Shown here one piece after another: positions 18,382 to 26,115 of a stretch of 50,845 nt of DNA. Origin of the DNA: an uncultured Bacilli bacterium. GTDB taxonomy: Bacteria; Bacillota_I; Bacilli_A; RF39; UBA660. The translations under genes were made by a program, and so were the position numbers. The notes below the pieces were generated by a model. The model was not told the origin of the DNA. It did not search any database and was given only the letters and a program-made list of their open reading frames with translations. The stretch covers positions 1 through 50,845 of the forward strand of contig CAJUNE010000006.1 of the NCBI GenBank assembly GCA_910587745.1. Reading direction: 5' to 3'. The first letter of the stretch is position 1, and every line of letters begins with the position of its first letter.

Positions 18382-19785
18382 ATGATTTTGAAAATATTAA
18401 TGAAAATTGGTAATCTTAAATGGATAGATGATTATTTAGATATTAGAATTTTAAATAAATTAAGTGTAGAAGATTTAAAAGAATTTGTTATTTGGTACTT
18501 AGATCAGGAATATGATGCTAAAACTAATAATAAAGAATGTGTTTTTGGTATTTTAGATGTAGCAAGAAAAAAAATTCCACTAGAAGAATTGGAAGAACTT
18601 GTTATTAATTCTAGATTTATGCAGTCAAAACCAGATAAAGATTTTTATTATTTTTTTAGATGTGATGTTTTTTTAAGTAATAATGGTAATTTATTAAATT
18701 TAGAAGGTATGCCTTTGTTACAAACGTATTTAACTAGTAGAATTGACATGGATGATGAGCTGATTTTATTAATAAATAGAAAAGCAGCGATAGATTATGA
18801 TTATGCTTTTAGAAAACTTGTAAGTGTTGGTAATCTGGATATTTTACTATCTTATGCTAAGCAACTTGAGCAAAATGAGAAATATTATCATTATGGAAAG
18901 TATTGTCATTCTGAACTTGCTAAAAAAATGGCTTTATCCGGTTTATACTCTTTAGAAGAAATTGAGAAGTTTCTTAAAGAAGTTGGAGTAAAGGCTGATG
19001 TAATTGTTGAAGTTTTTGTGAATCTTTTTGAACAAACAAAAGATAATCAGAATAAAGAAAGTGTAATTAGTGCTTTTATTTCAATAGTGGATTTTTATCA
19101 GAATAAGGTTGATAATGGGCAAGAATCTGATGCAAAAACAGGAGATTATTTGCCAGGATATAATGAATGTGCATTTAGTATCTTAAAATTTGCAGTAAGT
19201 ATGGATATGAAAAATGAAATTTCTAAAAACTTATTACAAAACAAAAACTGGCATTTTATCAATGAACTATTTTTTAATAGTTTTGAATCTGATAATGATT
19301 ATGATATTATTGATGCTCTTATGAAAGAAAATGTAGAAGTCGCAGAAGATACTTTATCTAGTATAAGTGATAAATATTTAGAATATGCACTTGTAAAATT
19401 ATTGAATAGAGATAGAGATTTTATCAATGAAGTTATTGCTTATATACTTAATGATTATGATAAATTACGATATTTATTTGATATTGAAAGAATTGATACG
19501 ATTTTAGATTTTGTTTATTATAGATTTCATGACTTTAAAATCTTAAAGGTTTGGTCTATAAATTTAATTAAATTGGGCTCTAAATATATTCCTAAGTTTA
19601 TGAGTGAGTTTGATTTTACAAAAGAAGAAAGAGAAGATATTTTTGAATCATATAAATGGATGGATAGTGATTTTGAAAGAGTATATGGCCCATATCTCTT
19701 AACGGGAGATAAAGATTATTGGGTAAGTGAAGAAGAAGCAAAGGCCCAATTTGCAAGATTTGAGAGATGTAGAATAAAAAAATAG
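18382..19785 (+). CDS. Hypothetical helical protein, paralogue A
   Basis: 467 residues from ATG 18382 with GGGTGG 5 bases upstream (GTG 18373 overlaps that site). No known family recognised. Leu/Ile/Asp/Glu-rich, with repeated helical pairs suggesting an alpha-solenoid. It is a paralogue of the next gene: the N-terminus (LMKIGNLKWIDDY versus FYKLKGVKGLNEA) is only weakly alike, but the C-termini align well: FTKEEREDIFESYKWMDSDFERVYGPYLLTGDK here and LTMEERLEVFQALKEINSDWIIVYGVYLLGGDK there (core shared pattern xEERxxxF...SD...VYGxYLLxGDK). The two are 15 bases apart and co-transcribed. Confidence 0.8.
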   Translation: MILKILMKIGNLKWIDDYLDIRILNKLSVEDLKEFVIWYLDQEYDAKTNNKECVFGILDVARKKIPLEELEELVINSRFMQSKPDKDFYYFFRCDVFLSNNGNLLNLEGMPLLQTYLTSRIDMDDELILLINRKAAIDYDYAFRKLVSVGNLDILLSYAKQLEQNEKYYHYGKYCHSELAKKMALSGLYSLEEIEKFLKEVGVKADVIVEVFVNLFEQTKDNQNKESVISAFISIVDFYQNKVDNGQESDAKTGDYLPGYNECAFSILKFAVSMDMKNEISKNLLQNKNWHFINELFFNSFESDNDYDIIDALMKENVEVAEDTLSSISDKYLEYALVKLLNRDRDFINEVIAYILNDYDKLRYLFDIERIDTILDFVYYRFHDFKILKVWSINLIKLGSKYIPKFMSEFDFTKEEREDIFESYKWMDSDFERVYGPYLLTGDKDYWVSEEEAKAQFARFERCRIKK

Positions 19786-19800
19786 AAGGAAGGAATTGAG

Positions 19801-21111
19801 ATGTTTTGGAAATTATTTTATAAGTTAAAAGGAGTAAAGGGGTTAAATGAGGCGATAGATAATGGTAATATAAAAGATGGTGTAGGCTTTTTAAAAGTAT
19901 ATCTGGATAGACCATTTGATAATAGTTGTGATGAACCATTTAAAATATTTGATTTTATAGATGATTTTGTTGTTGAAGATAAAGACTGCGAATTATGTGA
20001 ACAAATGATGATTGGCTCTAAATATTTTGAAACTATGCCTTTAGAAAAAGCAATTCTTGCATTAAATGAGTTTTCTTCTATAACTTTTTGGTGGGATTTT
20101 AATACAGAAAAGTTTTCTAGGTATTTGGTTTCTAAAATAACGGATTCAAAGATACTACTAAATGAATCTTTAGAAACTATTGCAAATTTATATGAAAGCT
20201 ATTCAGGTTTAGGAATTGAAGATTTTATAATTGATTTAGGAAAAAATTATGTTATAAAACTATCTTATCTATTGGGGTGTTCTGATAGCAAAAAGTTATT
20301 AAGATATTGTAGAGGCACTTTATTTGAAGAAGAAATTAAAGAGGTTTGCATAAAAGGGAATCTTAGTGTGGAAGATATATTTGATTTAGTATTAAAAAAA
20401 TATGAAACTTCAGAATTAGATGCTTTGTTTGAAATAATAATGAGTAAAAATAAAAGAATTGATTCGGTAGATGATATAACTAAAATAAGTAAATCATCAG
20501 TGTTCAAACAATTTTTACATGAATTAAATAAAGATGAAAAAATAACAGAAGAACATAAAAATTCTTTGGCTTCAAATTTATTGAAAAGTAAAAACTATCC
20601 AAGAATGCTTGACTGGCTTTTTAATATAGAATGTGAATATAATAAATTATTAATAGATGAATTAGTGGGTAAAGTTACAGATTTTACAATTTTATTTAAT
20701 GTCTCTAAGCCGTATGTTTCTTATGCGTTAGAGAAAGTATTACAAGGTGGAAATATAGCAACATTTAATTTTCCAACTGCAGATTCTTTATTTACGAATG
20801 AATATGGTGATATGGAAAAATTAAATTTAATTTTAGATGGTCTATTTAGGTTAAAGCCAGATGTTAAATTTTCTAAAGATTTAGTTATAGATTTTCTTAA
20901 AAAAGGAGTAAATAAATTTTCTGTATTAATAAATCAGTATGAATTAACTATGGAAGAAAGATTAGAAGTTTTTCAAGCTTTAAAAGAAATAAATTCAGAT
21001 TGGATTATTGTTTATGGAGTTTATTTGCTTGGAGGAGATAAAGCTTTTGATTCTGTAAAAGGAGAATCAATAATGATTAATATTAGAGCTCGTAAAAAGG
21101 AAGAAATGTAA
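19801..21111 (+). CDS. Hypothetical helical protein, paralogue B
   Basis: 436 residues from ATG 19801 with AAGGAAGGA upstream. Predicted all-helical and cytoplasmic, without membrane segments or recognised catalytic motifs. The C-terminal block EERLEVFQALK...SDW...VYGVYLLGGDK matches the end of the preceding gene, so the pair arose by duplication and then diverged strongly. The last 15 residues are basic (NIRARKKEEM). The stop codon lies inside a terminator hairpin. Position between dnaI and parE gives no firm functional clue. Confidence 0.8.
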   Translation: MFWKLFYKLKGVKGLNEAIDNGNIKDGVGFLKVYLDRPFDNSCDEPFKIFDFIDDFVVEDKDCELCEQMMIGSKYFETMPLEKAILALNEFSSITFWWDFNTEKFSRYLVSKITDSKILLNESLETIANLYESYSGLGIEDFIIDLGKNYVIKLSYLLGCSDSKKLLRYCRGTLFEEEIKEVCIKGNLSVEDIFDLVLKKYETSELDALFEIIMSKNKRIDSVDDITKISKSSVFKQFLHELNKDEKITEEHKNSLASNLLKSKNYPRMLDWLFNIECEYNKLLIDELVGKVTDFTILFNVSKPYVSYALEKVLQGGNIATFNFPTADSLFTNEYGDMEKLNLILDGLFRLKPDVKFSKDLVIDFLKKGVNKFSVLINQYELTMEERLEVFQALKEINSDWIIVYGVYLLGGDKAFDSVKGESIMINIRARKKEEM

Positions 21112-21142
21112 AATTCTAGTAAAGATGTTTTACATTCTTTTT
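21105..21142 (+). terminator. Rho-independent terminator
   Basis: AATGTAAAA (21105-21113) pairs perfectly with TTTTACATT (21128-21136), followed by C and a T run. The 3' arm also holds the -35 box of parE. Confidence 0.75.
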
Positions 21143-21157
21143 TGTTTTTGTTATAAT
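21129..21157 (+). promoter_or_regulatory. parE promoter overlapping a terminator
   Basis: TTTACA (21129-21134), 17 bases, TATAAT (21152-21157), with TG one base before the -10 (21149-21150). Confidence 0.65.
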
Positions 21158-21177
21158 TAGTAATAGGGTGAATAAAA

Positions 21178-23088
21178 ATGGCACAGAAATATGATGCATC
21201 ATCAATTAAAATATTAGAAGGCTTAGAGGCTGTTCGTAAACGTCCTGGTATGTATATTGGTAGTACAGATAAAAGAGGTTTACATCATTTAGTGTGGGAA
21301 ATTGTTGATAATAGTATTGATGAAATTATTAATGGGCATGGCAATCATATTAAGATAGTTCTCCATAAAGATGGAAGTATAACAATCGCCGATAATGGTC
21401 GAGGAGTTCCAATTGGGATGCATGAATCAGGTAAAAGTACACCAGAGGTTATTTATACTATTTTGCATGCAGGTGGTAAGTTTGAAGAAGGAAACTATAA
21501 AGTAAGTGGAGGTCTTCATGGTGTAGGTGGCTCTGTTGTTAATGCTTTATCGAAAAAAATGGATGTTGTTATTTATCGTGATGGAGAAATAAATAATATT
21601 CGTTTTAATGATGGTGGTCATGTAGAGTCGCCTTTAAAGAAAATTGGAACAACTAATAAAACAGGGACTATTGTAACTTTTTGGCCAGATTATGATATAT
21701 TTAAAAACTGTCAATTTTCTTATACAACGATTGTTGAGAGAATGCAAGAAAGTGCTTTTTTAATCTCTAATGTAACAATAGAAGTTATTGATGAAGATAG
21801 TAATAAAGAATCTAAATTTCATTATGAGAATGGTTTAGTTAATTTTGTAGAATATATTAATGAAGATAAAAAAACACTTCATAATGTTATTAGTTTTGCA
21901 GGATCTAAAAGTGGTATTGAAGTAGATGTTGCTATGCAATACACAGATACTTATAATGAAAATATTGTTTCATTTGTAAATAATGTTAAAACTATTGATG
22001 GTGGGTCACATGAAGTTGGCTTTAAAACGGGTATTACAAAAGCATTTAATGATTATGTTAAAAGTAATAATATATTAAAAGGTAAAGACGCTACTTTTGA
22101 TGGTACTGATGTAAGAGAAGGCTTAAGTGCTGTAATAAATTTAAAAATACCAGAAAATTTATTACAATTTGAAGGTCAAACTAAAGGGAAGCTGGGAACA
22201 CCTGAGGCTCGAAGTGTAACTGAGGCAATAACTTATGAAAATTTAAAATTCTTTTTAGAAGAGAATAAAGAAATAGCGCTTAATATTGTAGATAAAGCTA
22301 GTAAAAGTAAATTAGCACGTGAGGCGGCAAGAAAAGCACGTGAGGAAGCACGCAATGGTAAAGGCAAAAAAACACTAGAAAAAAATCTATCTGGAAAACT
22401 AGCGCCAGCTACTAGTAAAAATCCTAGTTTAAATGAACTTTTCTTGGTAGAAGGAGATTCAGCAGGAGGCTCAGCAAAGGGTGGAAGAAATCGAAAGTTT
22501 CAAGCAATTCTTCCACTTCGTGGTAAAGTTATAAATGCCGAGAAAGCTAATACTAGTGATATCTTAAAAAATGAAGAAATAAATACTATTATTCATACAA
22601 TTGGTGCTGGTTTAGGACAAGACTTTGATGCTAGTGAATCTAATTATGATAAAGTAATTATTATGACTGATGCTGATGTAGATGGTTCACATATTCAAAT
22701 TCTTCTTTTGACTTTCTTTTATAGATTTATGCGTCCTTTAATTGAAGCTGGTAAACTTTATATTGCAAAACCACCTTTATATAAAATTGATTATGGCAAG
22801 AAACATTTTTATGCTTATTCTGATGATGAAAGATTTAAAATAGTTTCAGAGAATACTGGTAAACCAGATATTTCAAGAAATAAAGGTCTTGGTGAAATGA
22901 ATGCTGAAGAGCTATGGGATACGACTATGAATCCAGAAACTAGAAGCTTAATTCGTGTTAATATTTATGATGCTGCTTTGGCAGAAAAACGCGTTAATGT
23001 CTTAATGGGAGATAAAGTAGAACCCCGTAAGGAATGGATAGAAGAAAATATTATCTTTACAATGGAAGATGATTATAGAGCGATTTAA
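21178..23088 (+). CDS. parE: DNA topoisomerase IV subunit B
   Basis: ATPase subunit of topoisomerase IV, which unlinks daughter chromosomes. 636 residues from ATG 21178. GHKL ATPase domain: EIVDNSIDE (about residues 41-49), DNGRGVP (about 73-79), and the lid GGLHGVGGSVVNALS, where the usual Ala of GVGAS is Gly. The Toprim domain has EGDSAGGSAKGGRNRKFQA and DADVDGSHI. The C-terminal KGLGEMNAEELWDTT block is typical. The GRNRKFQAILPLRGKVINAEKA region (partly quoted) and the presence of parC downstream favour ParE over GyrB. About 5.1 kb of other genes separate it from parC. Confidence 0.93.
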   Translation: MAQKYDASSIKILEGLEAVRKRPGMYIGSTDKRGLHHLVWEIVDNSIDEIINGHGNHIKIVLHKDGSITIADNGRGVPIGMHESGKSTPEVIYTILHAGGKFEEGNYKVSGGLHGVGGSVVNALSKKMDVVIYRDGEINNIRFNDGGHVESPLKKIGTTNKTGTIVTFWPDYDIFKNCQFSYTTIVERMQESAFLISNVTIEVIDEDSNKESKFHYENGLVNFVEYINEDKKTLHNVISFAGSKSGIEVDVAMQYTDTYNENIVSFVNNVKTIDGGSHEVGFKTGITKAFNDYVKSNNILKGKDATFDGTDVREGLSAVINLKIPENLLQFEGQTKGKLGTPEARSVTEAITYENLKFFLEENKEIALNIVDKASKSKLAREAARKAREEARNGKGKKTLEKNLSGKLAPATSKNPSLNELFLVEGDSAGGSAKGGRNRKFQAILPLRGKVINAEKANTSDILKNEEINTIIHTIGAGLGQDFDASESNYDKVIIMTDADVDGSHIQILLLTFFYRFMRPLIEAGKLYIAKPPLYKIDYGKKHFYAYSDDERFKIVSENTGKPDISRNKGLGEMNAEELWDTTMNPETRSLIRVNIYDAALAEKRVNVLMGDKVEPRKEWIEENIIFTMEDDYRAI

Positions 23089-23092
23089 AATT

Positions 23093-23117
23093 CTTAGATT
23101 AATTTCTAAGTTTTTTT
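23093..23117 (+). terminator. parE terminator
   Basis: CTTAGA (23093-23098) pairs with TCTAAG (23105-23110), followed by seven T. Confidence 0.65.
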
Positions 23118-23162
23118 ATTTTCAATTTAGAATGATAAAATTAAAAAAAGTAAGAAATATTG

Positions 23163-23191
23163 TTGATTGTTTTATTATTATCCTTTACAAT
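23163..23191 (+). promoter_or_regulatory. Sigma-A promoter
   Basis: TTGATT (23163-23168), 17 bases, TACAAT (23186-23191). It predicts an RNA start near 23198, which rules out a translation start at 23198 and supports GTG 23210. Confidence 0.65.
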
Positions 23192-23209
23192 AATTAATTG
23201 GTGATATAC

Positions 23210-23947
23210 GTGATAGATATAGAACATAAAGTGTTGTCTGCTATAAAGGATAATATAGGTAATATTGGGGAATATTTAAATGATAAAAAGAATGCTAAGG
23301 CTTTAATGAATGAACATTTAACCATTGATTCTTGGTCTAGAGTTGATAGAGTATTATTATATCAAAGTATAACTAATGAAGTTTTAGATAAGTATGATAT
23401 AAATGAGTTTTTTTCAGCTATTAGAAGTATTAGATTTTTGGGATATTCAAGTGATATAGATTTGGATATGTTTAAAGCTGTTATTGAAGATTATTCTGTT
23501 TTTTTAGAAAAAGTTTATGAATTATATTTGTTAGATCAAATATATTATTTGTTAAAAGCTTGTTCAAAAGATTTTATAATGGATCCAGATAATATTCGTC
23601 AGCCTTTAAAAACTAATAGTAATTTAGCAGATAATAATTTTGATGTATTTTTTATGCAGGTATCGTTTTCAGATGATATTGATGATATCTATGCACATCT
23701 TTATTATAATAAAATGTTTTATTTAGATAGCATTGATAAATTATTTTTACAAAAGGAATTTTTGTATAAAAAAGCTTATTTAAATGAAACTTTAAAAACT
23801 ATAGTTGAGTCAGAAGATAATTATTTTGTTACACAATTATTTTTTACTTTAAATGGTAAATTAAATCCATTAAAATCTAAAAAGAAGAAAAGTTCCAAAA
23901 CTAAAGAATTTGATGGTATGCAGTTAGTCCTAAAAGATTTTAAGTAA
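23210..23947 (+). CDS. Hypothetical protein
   Basis: 245 residues from GTG 23210, with GGTGAT 5 bases upstream. Family not recognised. It appears helical, acidic and Leu/Tyr-rich (FLEKVYELYLLDQIYYLLKA around residue 100), with a basic Lys/Ser run near the C-terminus (LKSKKKKSSKTKE). No membrane segment or signal peptide. The next gene, a J-domain protein, has its own promoter 2 bases after this stop, so no co-function is implied. Composition is normal for the window. Confidence 0.75.
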   Translation: MIDIEHKVLSAIKDNIGNIGEYLNDKKNAKALMNEHLTIDSWSRVDRVLLYQSITNEVLDKYDINEFFSAIRSIRFLGYSSDIDLDMFKAVIEDYSVFLEKVYELYLLDQIYYLLKACSKDFIMDPDNIRQPLKTNSNLADNNFDVFFMQVSFSDDIDDIYAHLYYNKMFYLDSIDKLFLQKEFLYKKAYLNETLKTIVESEDNYFVTQLFFTLNGKLNPLKSKKKKSSKTKEFDGMQLVLKDFK

Positions 23948-23948
23948 T

Positions 23949-23977
23949 TTGACACATACTTCTTTTTATGCTAAAAT
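23949..23977 (+). promoter_or_regulatory. Sigma-A promoter of the J-domain gene
   Basis: TTGACA (23949-23954), 17 bases, TAAAAT (23972-23977), starting two bases after the previous stop codon. Confidence 0.7.
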
Positions 23978-24001
23978 ATTCGAACGAGGTAGGGGTTTTA
24001 A

Positions 24002-25666
24002 ATGGCAAATATGAATAAAGAAAAAGCGTTAGATATATTAGGTTTGCAAGAACCTATTACAGATGAAAAAATTAAATCCGCATATAGAAAACTATCTTTA
24101 AAACATCATCCTGATATGTTTGATAAAGCTAGTAAAGAAGTAAGAGAATATCATGAAGAGAGAATGAAAGATATTAATGCAGCTAGGGATTATTTTACAA
24201 AGTTTAATTTAGATAGATATAAATTAGAAATACAAGAGAAAATGCGTTCTTATTATGTAAATACTATTGCTGGAGATTCAGATTTAATTAATATTATTTT
24301 GAATTTAGTTAAAACTATTAGGCTTTTGGCTAATAGAAGTGAAGATAAGCTTATTTGGGCAAGTTCTAAAGAAGAAGTAGATAGAATTTTTAATCGGTTT
24401 TTAGAAAAAGTTAAAGATGCTTATATTATATATTTAACAAGTTTTTATACAGATAATTATATTGAAGAAAATGATGTTAAAGAAACAATTAATTATAACT
24501 TAAGAGTTGGAGATTTTTATAAACAACTTTGTCATATTAGAGATAAATACAGTAAAAAGATTAATTTCCAAAAAAGAGTAGAACAAGAAATAGCTAAATA
24601 TAAATTGTATGCTACTTGTACTGATAATTTATGGATGTTAATTTCATTACATATCGTGAATAAAACTATTATTGAAGCTCAAGAACATGGATTTAATAAT
24701 GAAGATATAGTTATAAGTACTATGCATAAAGAAATAGAAAGCTTATTTAAACTCGTAGATGAAATAAATTTAATGTTTAAAACTATAGAGCAAGATTTGT
24801 TAGAAACTAATGATGAAGCATTAAATCAAGAATATGATAATATAAAAAATGATTATAATGCTGGGGCAAGTCTAGACAGTATTAAACAAAAATTAATTAG
24901 CTTAAACAAAAAAATTGAAGACTATAAAAAAGAATTAGCAAGAATAGCGAAAATGAAAGAAAATGAACCATTAGTAAATAGTTTATATGTACATATTTTA
25001 AATAATTATAATAGCAGTCTTTTAAAATTTAATCCAGTTAAGGATAATGATAAAATACAAGAAATAACAAAACTTTTTCAATTTGTTTTAGGCTTGTTTT
25101 TAAAGTATAGTATGGGTTTAATAGAATTTGATAAACTTATAATGCTGGAAGGTTTAAAATTTAGAAACTTAATAAACGACAGAGAATTATTAAATGTTGT
25201 AACTGGAAATGGAAATTTAAATAACGAAAGATTGAGAATTTATTTAAAGAAAAAAGAATTTTGTAATAAAATATTAGACGAATCAAGTTTTTTTGCATTA
25301 ATATGTGAAGATGATAAATATTATATGAAGAAAATAAGAACTTTATTAGCTTCTGGAAATGAAATAGGTCTTGATGAAATAGAGAAGGAATATATGCCTT
25401 TGGAAGAAGTAATGAAAAGGGCTATATATCAAGGGTATTCAGCATTATATTTAAATGCTACTACCTTAGACGTTCTTTATGAGTTAAATGTTGCGGGTGA
25501 TTATCGATATATTACTATAAACAATGGTGTTATTAATATAGTTAAACAAAATGATTTGTCTGAGGCAATAAATTTCATTGGTTATGACTATAATGATAAA
25601 GAGAAAGTTAGAGAATTAATTGAAAAACAAATTGAAGAGAGTCTTGCTAGAAATAGTAGAAAATAA
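24002..25666 (+). CDS. J-domain protein with long unknown C-terminal region
   Basis: 554 residues from ATG 24002. Residues 4-70 form a DnaJ J-domain (ALDILGLQEPITDEKIKSAYRKL pattern) with the catalytic HPD in KHHPDMF near residue 37, which stimulates the ATPase of DnaK. The Gly/Phe-rich linker and Cys-rich zinc repeats of true DnaJ are absent. The remaining 480 residues are helical, with a coiled-coil-like part around residues 255-325 (LKQKLISLNKKIEDYKKELA region, partly quoted), and match nothing I recognise. It is therefore probably a specialised co-chaperone rather than DnaJ itself. Monocistronic, with its own promoter and terminator. Confidence 0.85.
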   Translation: MANMNKEKALDILGLQEPITDEKIKSAYRKLSLKHHPDMFDKASKEVREYHEERMKDINAARDYFTKFNLDRYKLEIQEKMRSYYVNTIAGDSDLINIILNLVKTIRLLANRSEDKLIWASSKEEVDRIFNRFLEKVKDAYIIYLTSFYTDNYIEENDVKETINYNLRVGDFYKQLCHIRDKYSKKINFQKRVEQEIAKYKLYATCTDNLWMLISLHIVNKTIIEAQEHGFNNEDIVISTMHKEIESLFKLVDEINLMFKTIEQDLLETNDEALNQEYDNIKNDYNAGASLDSIKQKLISLNKKIEDYKKELARIAKMKENEPLVNSLYVHILNNYNSSLLKFNPVKDNDKIQEITKLFQFVLGLFLKYSMGLIEFDKLIMLEGLKFRNLINDRELLNVVTGNGNLNNERLRIYLKKKEFCNKILDESSFFALICEDDKYYMKKIRTLLASGNEIGLDEIEKEYMPLEEVMKRAIYQGYSALYLNATTLDVLYELNVAGDYRYITINNGVINIVKQNDLSEAINFIGYDYNDKEKVRELIEKQIEESLARNSRK

Positions 25667-25694
25667 AAGTCAGTGTTAAAAACTGATTTTTTTC
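25667..25694 (+). terminator. Rho-independent terminator
   Basis: AAGTCAGT (25667-25674) pairs with ACTGATTT (25682-25689) including one G-T pair, then a T run. Confidence 0.65.
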
Positions 25695-25707
25695 TTTATA
25701 AAAAATA

Positions 25708-25761
25708 TTGACTTATTTTTATTCTACGAATATAATTTAATATATGAATAGATATTCATAT
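25708..25761 (+). promoter_or_regulatory. cadCA promoter and ArsR-family operator
   Basis: Promoter: TTGACT (25708-25713), 17 bases, TATAAT (25731-25736). Operator: perfect inverted repeat ATATGAATA (25742-25750), GA, TATTCATAT (25753-25761), placed at the RNA start. This is the expected form and position for a SmtB/CadC-type metal-released repressor. Confidence 0.82.
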
Positions 25762-25776
25762 GAGAGGAAGATAAAA

Positions 25777-26115
25777 ATGAATGAATGTATATTACATGAA
25801 GATTTAGCTAAGAAAGTTAAAAATAAAATGCTTAACGATGAAATTCTTTTTGATATAGCAGAAGTATTTAAGATATTTGGAGATAGTACGAGAATAAAGA
25901 TTATATATGCTTTAAAATTAAGTGAACTCTGTGTTTGTGATTTAGCATTTATAACTAATAGTACGCAATCGGCTATATCACATCAGCTTAGAATTTTAAA
26001 GCAAGCTAAATTAGTTAAATCGCGTAAAGAAGGTAAAGTGGTTTATTATAGTTTGAAAGATAATCATGTGATTAAATTATTTATGATTGGACGTGAACAT
26101 GTTGAAGAATTATAA
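25777..26115 (+). CDS. cadC: ArsR/SmtB-family metal-sensing repressor, CadC type
   Basis: 112 residues from ATG 25777 with GAGAGGAAG upstream; an ATG at 25744 lies inside the operator and has no ribosome site. Winged-helix DNA-binding protein: recognition helix NSTQSAISHQLRILKQA and wing KEGKVVYYSL. Metal-site evidence: the ELCVCDL motif gives Cys52 and Cys54 in the alpha-3 helix position, and Cys4 near the N-terminus may complete a CadC-like thiolate site for Cd, Pb or Zn. It overlaps the efflux ATPase by 17 bases. Likely represses its own operon and releases it when metal binds. Confidence 0.88.
   Translation: MNECILHEDLAKKVKNKMLNDEILFDIAEVFKIFGDSTRIKIIYALKLSELCVCDLAFITNSTQSAISHQLRILKQAKLVKSRKEGKVVYYSLKDNHVIKLFMIGREHVEEL

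Noticed and set aside
19616..19939. Minus-strand open frame of 107 residues across two + strand genes
   Set aside because: Shadow of the paralogue pair; no ribosome site, composition biased to Leu/His/Tyr from antisense of AT-rich codons.
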